DNA from: Blepharisma stoltei
Lineage: Eukaryota > Ciliophora > Heterotrichea > Heterotrichida > Blepharismidae
DNA: 64,000 nt
NCBI GenBank assembly: GCA_914767885.1
Contig: CAJZBQ010000039.1
Location: 496,001-560,000, forward strand
Reading direction: 5' to 3'
The notes under the pieces were generated by a model, which worked only from the letters and a program-made list of their open reading frames with translations, did no database searches and had not been told where the DNA came from. Positions 41,021 to 50,958 of the stretch are shown piece after piece. A program made the translations under genes and the position numbers. How positions within the stretch are numbered: position 1 is the stretch's first letter; each line of letters begins with the position of its first letter.

Positions 41021-42133
41021 TTAAAGCGGATTTTGTGACCTGAAATGCTTCATTAAGTGGTTGTTTTTCATCCCTTGTCTGAGATCGACTGCTAGCGTAT
41101 CTTTGGCTTGTTGAACTCTGTCTTTTGGAGCCTGAGGCCATGATGTGCAAATCGCTAAAGACTTGTATTCCTCTGCAAGTACTGCTTTGAGCTGCTGCTG
41201 ATATTGAGGTCTTGGCCTGTAGTACTGTTTTATAGCATCCTGCCACAGCACTTGACCACGGGCATCCTGCAGAGGGTCAAGAAGATGCTGGAGCATAAAA
41301 AGTGAAGGCTGAGATGGAGCAAGTGGCGAGCAAGTCTTATACCTACCAGAATTCTGATCATAAATTAAGGATAGCTTATAGTATCTTGCAAATTCTTTAG
41401 TTCCAAGAATTTTCCCATTTTCAAGCCTCAATTCTCCAGTGCTAGTTATTTCAGCAGTGATTCTATTTCTATGCAGCAGCATAGTGTTTCCAGACTCTTT
41501 TTCTTCCTCTTCTCCTTCTTCATCACTGTTTGCCCAATTATAAAATTCTTCATATTCTTCTTCATCATCCTCTGTGTTTATAAAGCAGTGCTGCTTATCC
41601 CTCATATGCTGTTGAACTGCTTGAGGGCTGTTAAAATTCACCCCCTTGTTATTGCAGTATAGACAAATCATGCCTTCTCTGACCTTTTTTTGTAAATAAG
41701 CCATCATAGCTTCCACATTGTTCACATATAAAACGTCAGGAATGAAAAACCCATGCTCTTGCATCATATGTTTTAAGTTATTGTCCAAGTTTGAGCTTGA
41801 GACACCACAAAATAAGCAAGCCAGCAAAGGGTTGTATTCGGCCTGAGACTCACTCATACTTTCTCTTTTTCTTTTTGCTTCTATATGCTTCTGATAAGCT
41901 TTGGCTGTATTGAATTGTTTCTGACAGCATGCGCAAATGCATTGGAAATGAACTTCTGTGGATATTTTTTCAGCTTCTGCTTTTTTTGCAGTGAAGATCT
42001 CGAGAGAAACAGGGTCAAGCTTAACTAGTTTTCTTTTCAAGTTGTATTGGTGGAAATCGGATTTGTAGTGTTCTCTTTGTTCGTCTTGGGAAGTGAGTAT
42101 CACTCTGCAGGATGTGCATGTGACACCGTCCAT
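41021..42133 (-). CDS. REI1: Cytoplasmic 60S ribosome biogenesis factor Rei1/ZNF622
   Basis: About 370 residues. Zinc fingers in family order: CTSCRVILTSQDEQREHYKS (with HYKSDFHQYNLKRKL, the family hallmark), CACCQKQFNTAKAYQKHIEA, CLFCGVSSSNLDNNLKHMMQ and CLYCNNKGVNFNSPQAVQQH. EHGFFIPD and an acidic block follow, then the conserved ELRLENGKILGTKEFARYY. The C-terminus RQGMKNNHLMKHFRSQNPL matches the family end that enters the 60S exit tunnel. It acts late in 60S maturation. The start at 42133 is followed at once by the C2H2 domain as in yeast Rei1. Confidence 0.95.
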   Translation of the reverse strand: MDGVTCTSCRVILTSQDEQREHYKSDFHQYNLKRKLVKLDPVSLEIFTAKKAEAEKISTEVHFQCICACCQKQFNTAKAYQKHIEAKRKRESMSESQAEYNPLLACLFCGVSSSNLDNNLKHMMQEHGFFIPDVLYVNNVEAMMAYLQKKVREGMICLYCNNKGVNFNSPQAVQQHMRDKQHCFINTEDDEEEYEEFYNWANSDEEGEEEEKESGNTMLLHRNRITAEITSTGELRLENGKILGTKEFARYYKLSLIYDQNSGRYKTCSPLAPSQPSLFMLQHLLDPLQDARGQVLWQDAIKQYYRPRPQYQQQLKAVLAEEYKSLAICTSWPQAPKDRVQQAKDTLAVDLRQGMKNNHLMKHFRSQNPL

Positions 42134-42171
42134 TTTAATTATGATGATAATTAGTGCATAATGCTTTCTGC

Positions 42172-42511
42172 TAACTCCCCCCCTCCGTGAGTGAACAAAA
42201 AAATTTTGTTCACTCACGGAGGGGGGTTAATTTTTTTTTTTAAAAAATTATATATAAATTTTATCAAAAATTGGAAAGCAAATATTTAATTTAATTTATA
42301 AAATTTATGTTTTAAAAAGCAATTTGTAAAATTAAACAGAATTAGCTCTAGATTTCATTATACTAATTATCATTAATAGATACAAATTTTTTTTCCATAA
42401 AAAAATTTTTTCTGCTAAAAAAATTTTTTTGTTCACTCCAAGGATGGTGGGGTTTTTGGCAAAAAATAAGGGATTTTTCTAATGGTTTTGTTCACTCACG
42501 GAGGGGGGGAG
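42172..42511. mobile_element. MITE-like IES, family 1, intergenic
   Basis: Left TAACTCCCCCCCTCCGTGAG with return GTTCACTCACGGAGGGGGG. Right inner copy GTTCACTCCAAGGATGGTGG and outer end GTTCACTCACGGAGGGGGGG before TA 42512. It lies 38 bp upstream of the Rei1 start codon. Confidence 0.92.
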
Positions 42512-42692
42512 TAAGAAAATGCATCTCTAAGTCGTGTGGCTTTAGAGAGATAAATCTATCTTTATCTGTTGATCTTATTTATTTTATAAAATTTTTTCTA
42601 AAAAATAATAAATAATAATTTTTAATAGTCACAAATTATAAATTAAGACCATATTTAAAAAAAGAATAAAATTAATAAATTAATAGCCCCCT

Positions 42693-43081
42693 TACTCCCC
42701 CCCCCCCCTCCGTGAGTGAACAAAACCATTAGAAAAATCCCTATTTTTTGCACAAAAACCCACCCTCCCGGAGTGAACAAAAATATTTTTAATACAAAAA
42801 TTTTTTATGGAAAAAAAAAAATTGATATATAAATGATAATTAGTATAATGAAATCTAGAGCTAATTCTGTTTAATTTTAAAACGAATTGCTTTTTAAAAC
42901 ATAAATTTTATATATTAAATTAATATTTGCTTTCCAATTTTTGCGAATTAGGATTTTTTTAAATTTCGAAAAAAAATATTTTTTAGAAAATTTATATATA
43001 AATTTTTTTAAAAAAAAAAAATTAACCCCTCCCGTGAGTGAACAAAATTTTTTTGTTCACTCACGGAGGGGGGGGGGGAGT
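42693..43081. mobile_element. MITE-like IES, family 1, opposite orientation
   Basis: The arms are as in the previous copy, but the two-copy end is now on the left (TACTCCCCCCCCCCCCTCCG, then ACCCACCCTCCCGGAGTGAA) and the palindromic end on the right. It stands only 181 bp from the copy at 42172-42511, giving an inverted pair in the divergent promoter region of the Rei1 gene and the next gene. Confidence 0.92.
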
Positions 43082-43137
43082 TAGTAATTAAATGAGCTTA
43101 ATATTGCCAAGAGGTTTTAGCAATAAACTTTGAAGAC

Positions 43138-44274
43138 ATGTGAACCTCTGAGTCTCAGCTCAAGCATCTATGGAATAAATCAGTCAAGAAAAATGCAGCA
43201 ATGAAAAAGCCCTTTGTCCTCAGACTAAATGGAAAATATTGCTTCGCAAATGAAAAACTCCAACTTACCTCAGACATCAACCACAGTTCTCTAAACTTAT
43301 GAAAAAGATGAGAAAATAAAGAAAAAGACCAAAGCAAATGATCAAATAAAGCTCAAGGAATAGCAACCCAATTTTATCGACTAAAAGACAAAATGTGAAG
43401 CGAGAACAACGCAAAAGCAAACGAAGAGAAGAAATGACTGAGAAATTACCTACCAGAAATAATCATAGACAGCCCCGCAACATTAAGCAGCATTTTGAAA
43501 TCAACAATAACCAAGCCTGGAAATATAAGCTATTTTAACCCTACTCCTCCAAGATCTCCCTTAGTCTATTATATTGCTGACAAATACAATATGTGCATCC
43601 ACAATACCTTTTTCCCTTATCGAGACTACTATTACGACGCCAAAAAAGAATACGAAACTCTCCCAAAATATATCAAAGAAATGTATGAAAAAGCTAATGA
43701 GCTCGATACCTTGCGAAACCAAGCTGAATCCATGAAGTGTGCCAATGCAAGCTATTTAAACTATTTAAATGACGCAATTTCTTGAAGAGAAGTCTATAGG
43801 CGTCCTTTGTCATCATGCTTTGGAGAAAACTTAAAAGTGATGTGCAAGTTATCTGTTTTTATGGCGATTAAAATAGATAATCTTATCAGCCACTTAATGA
43901 GCAAGCTTGAAAGTATCTACAAAGATAAAACAGGGAAAATCAAAAAAAGCAAAGTTTTAAAAGAAGCCGTGAATTATTGCATAAAACAATACCCTCAAGA
44001 TGGTCATGTTTGCCATTACATTATTTGTGGGGAAGACTTGAATAGCTACTCTCCGACTCTTTCTATAATTGAACAAGCAATTTTTCATAGAGATACTTGG
44101 TTTGAGAGTAGTGAGAATAACGGAGAAATTGTGGACTTTCATGGCTGCCCACTTGTGAAGCCGAACAAAATTGTTAATTTAGGGTATGGGATGACTGCGA
44201 AGCTTTTTAAGATTGAAGACGTTTGATTTGATAGTGGATCTACAAAGAAAGTCAAAGAAACCGAAAGCTATTAG
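43138..44274 (+). CDS. Unknown 378-residue protein
   Basis: ATG 43138 (MWTSESQLKHLWNKSVKKNA); the frame is open to UAG 44272 with about nine UGA-Trp codons. Segments include YFNPTPPRSPLVYYIADKYN, KKEYETLPKYIKEMYEKANE, DKTGKIKKSKVLKEAVNYCI and HVCHYIICGEDLNSYSPTLS. No known domain. Charged and soluble, with no signal peptide or TM helix. Its start is 57 bp right of the MITE-like element at 42693-43081. Confidence 0.72.
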
Positions 44275-44301
44275 CTTATATGTAAACAATTTAATAATGT
44301 G

Positions 44302-45141
44302 TTAAATCAACCTTGTTAAATAAGGAGAACAGTGTCTTTTCATTGGCTCGATGTGAGAATGGTTCATTTCTTTATGTGTAGTATGTCTCTCCTTTGGGTA
44401 AAGCCTTTGAGATATTATAAAGGACCTTGGACTTGCACTTTTATTAAGCTCTCTGGAAGAAACTTCTTTAAAAGGGTTCGGGTTTACGAGCTCTAATGGA
44501 AGCAGAAGCTTTGGGATTTTTTGGACTGACAAACTTTGCTTTAATGGCTGAGCGATAATTTTTTTCTTTGCAAAGGCTGATTTTTTTGGGTCAACATTTT
44601 TTTTATCATCTTTCAGTAAATATTTATTTGCTGGAGTGTGGTTTCCTTCAATTATTATTTGGAGAATTTTAAGTCTTTCTTTTTCTAACTCTTTATCGTC
44701 TTCTTCTTGAGAAGTTCTTGCCATGCTTCGCTTGTTTCTGGACTTTATCATTGTTTTAGAGACCATGTCTATAAATCCAGGGTTGAGGGTATGGTCTTTC
44801 TCCTGCTCATGTTTCGATGTGATGCTACTGAGCTTATAAAGGCTTTTCATGATTTGAAAACTTTCTGGGTGCTGAAGAGAGTTTTTGAACTTGTTTGGAT
44901 TTGATTTGAGAGATTCTATTGATTTTGTGCTTTGGGCCGAAAACGCACATTTGAGGAACCCTGCGGCAAGTATTTTCAGCTTTGAAGTTTTTTTGAGCTT
45001 TTTTCATTCATCAGACTCTGCTTCAGATTCACTGTTATCAGAACTATTTTTATCATGCAATCTACTAGAATTTGCTGCTTGGGCATTAGAATTCCTTATA
45101 AGCTTGAATAAATCCAGACTTGAAGAAGATTTATTTGTCAT
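44302..45141 (-). CDS. Unknown basic protein
   Basis: 279 residues from ATG 45141 (MTNKSSSSLDLFKLIRNSNA). Contains an acidic patch (SDNSESEAESDEWKKLKK) and the helical stretch QEEDDKELEKERLKILQIII; the remainder is Lys/Ser/Pro-rich. No known domain; a nuclear or cytoskeletal role is only a guess. It is convergent with the previous gene, with 27 bp between stop codons. Confidence 0.68.
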
Positions 45142-45230
45142 TTATATTAAACAGCACTTGGATAAATAAGCAATGTATTAGCTCTTTAATAAGATAAGCT
45201 TATAAAATATAGCTTATTATCAATAATTAA

Positions 45231-45641
45231 ATGGTAGTTTATACAGGAAGCTGCCATTGCCATGCTGTAACTTTTGAAGTCGAAGCACCATCAGACCTTG
45301 TCGTGTGGCGTTGTGATTGCTCAATTTGTGTAATGAAGCAGAATCATCATTTCATAGTTCCTGAAGCTGCAATGCATATTTTAACTGGAGAAGATGTACT
45401 TACAGAATATAGATTCAACACGAATGTAGCTAGGCATTTATTTTGTAAAATTTGTGGAGTTGAATCTTTTTATAGGCCGAGATCAAACCCTGATGGTTAT
45501 GGAATTAATATATATTGTATCGATAAAACACCTTCAACTTCTATTATTTGGCAAACCTTTGAAGGAAGTAACTGGGAAGAATTTTATAAAACAGCAGATA
45601 TTCAAAAATATTCTAGGGTAAATGATTCAAATACTTTATAA
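45231..45641 (+). CDS. GFA/CENP-V-like zinc enzyme-fold protein
   Basis: 136 residues with the cysteines of the glutathione-dependent formaldehyde-activating (GFA) fold: GSCHCHAVTFEVEAP, CDCSICVMKQNHHFIVP and LFCKICGVESFYRPRSNPDG. This is the length and motif order of animal CENPV-type proteins. Binds zinc; a small-thiol adduct enzyme activity is likely but the substrate is unknown. Uninterrupted. Confidence 0.9.
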   Translation: MVVYTGSCHCHAVTFEVEAPSDLVVWRCDCSICVMKQNHHFIVPEAAMHILTGEDVLTEYRFNTNVARHLFCKICGVESFYRPRSNPDGYGINIYCIDKTPSTSIIWQTFEGSNWEEFYKTADIQKYSRVNDSNTL

Positions 45642-45791
45642 TTTGAATTAATTTATTAAATATTTATTATTTTAGGACAATTATTTTAAAATAAAGCTAA
45701 ATATCAATAACAAGCTGCCAAAACCAATTTGAAAAATCTAATCAAAATAGAGCTTAAAAGTAACATTTAAAGCTCAGCTAATATTTAAGTC

Positions 45792-47352
45792 TTATTCTAA
45801 TTGAGGAGCAGATGGCTGCAGCATAACACCTGGCATCTTTATTGGATTCCAATCATTTATCTCTGGATGCTTTTGTCGTTTTATTTTAGGTAATATATCA
45901 ATAAATATTTCAATGTTTGGATTAGGATGCAAAGTAATTGAGTTCAAGTAAACAGTAGAAACAATTGAATAGGAACAATTAATTAAATTTCCCCTAGTAG
46001 AATACGCCTCATCTATTTCTTGTTTAACAAATCCTTTGTCCAATCCAAAACAAATCTTAAGACTCTTAGGCTCCCTTTTTGCATTTGGCCCTATATTTGC
46101 CATATTCCTATGCTGGATGATTCTATATTTTATCATTTTAGTAGCTCTTTTCTCGCTCTTGAATAGTACAGTTTTATATAAAACAGTTTCGACTGATGCA
46201 TGCCAAAATATAGTGAATTATAATTTTTTAACACAGGCGTATTATGATACTAAAGCAAAAAGGGTAATATCAGCAAGTCAGAGATTAATTATTCACTATA
46301 AATGGGGACATTATTATGTCGTATTTCTGAATATATTTCTAAGTTAATTTCAAGCTTTTCTCCTATCAAATAAGCAGATTTATTAGTATTGGCTCTCATA
46401 AAAATATTTCCCTGATGAAAACAGCATCACCTTATTGGCTGCGATATTGTTGCTGATGAAAGTTTTATTATCTTTTCTGGCTGGTTCTGAATCTTAATCT
46501 TAATTTAATTATCTATAACGTTTAACGTCCACTACGGGGTAGACGTTTCCAGAGCTTCCACCATATTTGTACACGTGTCGGGCGCGTGGACCTCGGATCG
46601 ATCCCTTTTTTCACCAGGGAACGTGCAAACATAGCGTTCCGGCTTCGACGGGCTATGCTGTCGCCACGACTTTATTCGACTCGACTCCTGCGCGTGTTCC
46701 GCCTGAGGGTCCACCTCCTTGGGTGTGTCGAGGGGTAAAAATTCAAGGTCTTGAGTGCACTGAGGAGCAGTTCCTCTGGCTATCCCCAAAGTTAAACCGC
46801 TATTGCTGTGCAGAAGTTCTCGAGGTAAAAACCCAACCCCATTAATAAAATTGCTTGAGTGAAAAAAAGTTAGCAGAGCTAACTTCACTTGAGCGAAAGC
46901 CATTTTATTAATGGCTGGTTCTGAATCAGCTTTATTTCTTGCTTCCCTAAAATAGGTTCTGGAATTGAGTCAAGAGTGGCAGATATAACATATTTAATTG
47001 CCGACTGCGTCATCTTTGAAGAATAGCTAAAGCTTCCTGGGAGATTAACAGGTGGCATAATAACAAAAGGAAAAGAATACTTTCCATAGTTCATCTTCCT
47101 ATTATGGCACTGATATAAGACTATTGAATTATGACAAATAACTTCATATCCCTTTCTTATGGCCACTTTACTTTCTTCTTTATCTGAAAATTCTTCTCAA
47201 AATGTCTCTTCAAATCCTAAAAATTCCAAAACTAAAGTGTCGCATTTTACATTCTGTATTAATGATAAGCACACTTCTCCAGAAATGACTTCTCCAGCGA
47301 AAAAACTAGTGTTTTTCAAATTGATATAAATCGAGCTATTTTTGTTTCCCAT
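45792..47352 (-). CDS. Arrestin-domain protein, split by a retroposon and a short IES
   Basis: 346 residues after removing 434 bp (retroposon plus one duplication copy) and 86 bp (46211-46296), an exact codon multiple. MGNKNSSIYINLKNTSFFAG is an arrestin N start (and a myristoylation-type N-terminus). SGEVCLSLIQ and the YSFPFVIMPPVNLPGSFSYS segment belong to the arrestin N lobe. After the junction, NQPEKIIKLSSATISQPIRW, then CCFHQGNIFMRANTNKSAYLIGEKLE, is a textbook arrestin C start. It probably sorts membrane cargo. The start is only 10 bp from the next upstream gene's stop. Confidence 0.85.
46211..46296. other. Short IES (86 bp) with terminal inverted repeats
   Basis: Ends TAGTGAATTATAA and TTAATTATTCAC (then TA 46297) are inverted. 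It carries two in-frame stops for the arrestin gene, and its removal changes the frame by two, as required to reach the C-terminal part. Confidence 0.7.
46494..46912 (-). mobile_element. SINE-like retroposon in the arrestin gene, 15-bp duplication
   Basis: Perfect GGCTGGTTCTGAATC at 46479-46493 and 46913-46927; no TA in it. The element points leftward with tail AATTAAATTAAGATTAA and 3' part TAGTGGACGTTAAACGTTAT. The 5' end holds an inverted repeat (AATTTTATTAAT / ATTAATAAAATGG) and an inner hairpin GTTAGCTCTGCTAAC. The full copy is intact at 419 bp. Collapse restores the host frame. Confidence 0.9.
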
Positions 47353-47362
47353 ATTTATTTTA

Positions 47363-48232
47363 TTATTTTCGATTAGGTTTAGGAAAACTCTGTTGAATTG
47401 CTCTCATCCACTCCTCATCTTGATTTCCATGGGAACCTTTACTTACATTTGGAGGTGGCCCAATAGACTGAAAAGAGTCTTCTCCAGACGATACAAGAAT
47501 TGCTTGGGCATGGTCTTTTTGGCTTTGTTTTCTTATAGGCGACCCAAATAAATGATAAGACAGAACCATCCTAAGCGCGCCTACTAGTTTTTGGTCTCTA
47601 GCAGACCAATAAAATAAGCTGATTCCATTTTTATGACAAAAATATCGCAGTGCTCTTGCCATTCATTTCCTATTCTCACTTTCCTGGTCACAAAACACAT
47701 CATACTTCGTAGCAGCTACATATACAGGCACCGGAATTGGTTCCAGTCTTGCTGAATCTTCATGTTTGTTTCATTTTTTTGCAATTCGTTTTTGGTATTT
47801 TTGGGCTTCTTTTGGAGGGAGATGAGATAAGATTTCATTAATTCGGTTCCTGACAACCTGTAGCCAATAAAGAAGGGAATCAATAACTTTATATGGATGT
47901 GAGAGGTCAATTACAATTACGATCATCAGCTCTGAAAGCGTTTCTGCTGTCATTGGAACTGATACTAAATTAGCAAGAAGTCGGCCACCGCCTAGCTCAT
48001 AAATATATCCTAAATCACGAGTAGAGTTTATACCAAGAGGCGCTCGGGCGTAAGAGTATTCTAAAGCGACAGTAGGTCTTGGCTCTTCAGTGTTGGATGA
48101 TTGTGATATGAAGTTATTTACTAATGTTGATTTCCCTGACTTTCTTTCTCCTAGCACAAATATGGTTCGCTCGCTGGGAGTAGATTCTTGAGAGGCTGTT
48201 TGTTCAGACAGAGCCCATATGTCTGGAATCAT
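47363..48232 (-). CDS. DYNC2LI1: Cytoplasmic dynein-2 light intermediate chain
   Basis: 289 residues. P-loop-like GERKSGKSTLVNNF, VALEYSYARAPLG, YELGGGRLLANLVSVPM, VIVIDLSHPYKVIDSLLYWL and VPVYVAATKYDVFCDQESEN with the family's Trp (UGA) are characteristic of DYNC2LI1. It belongs to the retrograde intraflagellar transport motor in cilia. Two UGA codons are read as Trp at NRKW and KKWNKHED. It is intact and just 10 bp upstream of the arrestin gene on the same strand. Confidence 0.92.
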
Positions 48233-49099
48233 TTCTTTATTTAAATAATTTTCATTTTTTGTATTAGTCCTTGTATTTTATATTAAAATGGTGGGCAACT
48301 GAATTGACCTCGAAAATCCTTTAAGCAATGCCTTACAGAGATAGGGGATCATGGGGAAGAGAGGAGGCTCTTGGATTCATATGGGATAGGTTTTATTGAC
48401 GCAGGTGGAGTGGTGGTGCTGAGCTAATCAGCTGAAGCTTAATCCTAGGGCAGGTTTTTAATGGGGAAACAGGCCAACGTTGGAAAGGGCTTATCCAGTA
48501 GTACCAAAAATTTTCTTGCCAATAATGACACTTACCCAGCTCATATTAGGCGCGTTGCCGATTTTTCCATTTTTGCTGTCAGCTCGCAAATAATTCGATA
48601 TTTTAAATTTTTTTGGAAGGAGACTCTGTCGGCGAGTGGCATGATAGCACAAATTCTCTAACTTCCTGGAGCAAATGCAAGTCTTTGTCCAGAAAAAGTA
48701 GTATAGTGCATGGCCATGCGCGGACTGTCAAGCAAGCTTTGAGGCACTATGGAATGAAATTAGGGCCTCGGCACCTAATCCAGATTTCCCTTATAAATAC
48801 AATTAACGATTAACGCTTTAATCCTTGTTAAGAGTAATATCTAGCCAAAATTGATATATAAACTTATAATAATTGCCTGCATCTAAAAATTTGTTTTTGA
48901 CATGTGCAAGCCTATTATCTCATGTGAAAACAATTTTCGATTACCAAATGAATTAAACATCTAACAAAATCATTATATTTTTAAAGATTTAATATTTCTA
49001 AAATATATAAAACTGATTTTAAATAATTTCCAAGAGAATTGTTTTCTATAATTCAATTCTTCAATTCTAGCAGTTTCTTTCACTTTCATAATTTTCATA
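48233..49099. other. Spacer with a GC-rich relic (about 48285-48800)
   Basis: A 500-bp block of clearly higher GC than its surroundings resembles the retroposon bodies in composition, but neither a shared segment nor a target duplication was found. Two overlapping open frames of about 66 codons are present (48461, 48613). It may be a worn mobile element or a pseudogene. The rest, up to the next start, is AT-rich. Confidence 0.4.
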
Positions 49100-50661
49100 A
49101 TGGACAGTTCCAGCGATGAGTTCCAAGAGGACAATGATCCTTCAAATGAATTTGAGACGAAGCTTCAAGAATCTTATCAGTTCCACAAAGAATCAAATTC
49201 AAGGCCAATATCTTCATCTTCTTCGAATAGACCGCAAACCGCTTCTAGACATCGAGATGACCCTGACCCAAGAGTAGCAGTCTTCATAATACCTCCATTT
49301 CAAGTCTATTCAAAGATCGCAAACCATTTGACAGCTCAAGGTATTCCTAAATCTGAAGTGGTCTCAGCTTTAGGTGAGTTTTCAACACTTGAGAAGTTTC
49401 GAAATGGCTTTTCCACATTGGGACTTGAATTGACTGAGGATGAAATCTTATGCTCTGCTTGATTGAATTGATAAAATTTAATAAGTCTAGGCAAAAATTT
49501 TAAAATTTGAAATAGTATATTGGATTTAGTTGAATTAAATGGCTGGAGAATAGTTTTATTCAGAGATAATGGCATCTCTAAGAACGGGATCTTGAGGATA
49601 AGTGAAATATATTCCAAAATTATCAACGAAGTAAAAGAAGAGGAAGAAGACACTTCTCATCATTCTCAAGATAACAACCCTGATCAATTAAGAAGAGAAG
49701 CTGAAAAGCTACTACAAGCTACTCAGCCAAAACTCGCAAAGAAACTTAACTCCCACTCCGTGGACGAGCAAAACCATTAGAAAATCCTAGGGAAAAAAAT
49801 TCTGTGGGAGAGACTTTTGTAAAATAAAATTTATGATAATTATATACTGATTTTATTCAATTTTAAACAACTTGCACTCTAAAACATAAATTTATAAAAT
49901 AAATTAATTTTAACTTTATAATTCAAAAAATAATCCACTTAGAAAGAGATAAGGGTTCCTATCTTACAGAGGGGAGTAAGCAAAAAAGCGATCGATCTTT
50001 AAAAAGACCTGTTTCTGGGGCTATAAGATCACATGGCTCCAGTGCCAAATCATTCAGACCTGTCAGTGCTTACGAAGGATCCAAGCTTTCTCAAACTAAA
50101 CCAGACAGGGTTATTTTTAAGAAAAACTACCTTCAAGAAACAAAGTCCAAACAAAAAGAAGCAGAAAAAGAACTAGCCTTAACTGTTGATAAATGCAAAC
50201 GAGAATTTGAATACGAAAGTCTGCACAAAATGGGTGAGGCAAATGAAATTGCCCAGTCCATGGGTTTACCAACAATATATAGAGCAATAAAAAAAGAAGA
50301 TGGGACAACCAAATGTCATATTTATCATAACGACCAATTTGTTGAAGAAATCACTCTTGATAACTTTCTAAGAGAGTGGAGAAGGCTGAAAAGAAAGCAA
50401 AAACCTGCCATTAACATGCAACCCCAAGCAGCTGCTATAACTACCCAGCCATCAGTAAGTGAAAATCTAATGAAGTCTACTCAGCAGCCTTCTGCAAAAG
50501 TAAATAAAAAAGAGCGCCAAGAAGAGCTTAAAAAACTTTTATTGGAAACCAAGGAGCTCACAAATAAGCTGAAAGAGCAACTGAAGATACTTGAGAAAAA
50601 AGGGATTGTGTCGAAATCAATGCATTCGTCGGTAGCAGGCTTCTCATCATCTTTAATATAA
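49100..50661 (+). CDS. EF-hand-like/coiled-coil protein, split by an IES (and probably a second short one)
   Basis: About 417 residues. MDSSSDEFQEDNDPSNEFET is disordered. FSTLEKFRNGFSTLGLELTE with DEIL and then VLFRDNGISKNGILRISEIY resembles a degenerate EF-hand pair. A basic region and a C-terminal coiled coil (EELKKLLLETKELTNKLKEQ) follow. The family 1 element at 49747-49976 (230 bp) breaks the frame, and its excision yields KKLKQKSDRSLKRPVSG. One in-frame UAA at 49472 remains; it is removed if 49449-49526 (78 bp, TA-bounded) is an IES. Confidence 0.7.
49449..49526. other. Putative short IES (78 bp)
   Basis: TA at 49449 and 49527 enclose the single UAA of the frame. Removal is in frame and joins LTEDEIL to VELNGWRIVLFRDNG, bringing two halves of an EF-hand-like unit together. 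No clear inverted repeat, so the ends are inferred. Confidence 0.4.
49747..49976. mobile_element. Short family 1 IES in a coding sequence (230 bp)
   Basis: Left TAACTCCCACTCCGTGGACG followed by AGCAAAACCATTAG; right TTACAGAGGGGAG before TA 49977. The body is shortened (AAACAACTTGCACTCTAAAA, ATTATATACTGATTTTATTC). Its length is not a multiple of three. Confidence 0.88.
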
Positions 50662-50958
50662 TATTGATGCACGTCTAGAAATTATAATACCGAATAATCT
50701 TCTGTCTGATTTTTATATAATAAATTTTTTTGTATTAGAGGAATCTAAATCTTATATTAATCCAAAGGCTGTCTCTTTTATATATCTAAAAAGAAAATGC
50801 CCTTATTCATCAAAAATCCACGAAATTGCAAAAAAATAAGGTAAAATCGTTTATGTGGTATTTTATTTTAATTTTACTTAAAATCATCATAATTTAGTGG
50901 AGTTCTTTTCTCTGCCACTGATCACGTATGCCATTTCACCACAAATCATAGTAATAAA

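Noticed and set aside
46567-46903. Overlapping frames of about 90-120 codons on both strands
   Set aside because: They are within a retroposon bounded by a perfect 15-bp duplication and contradict the arrestin frame.
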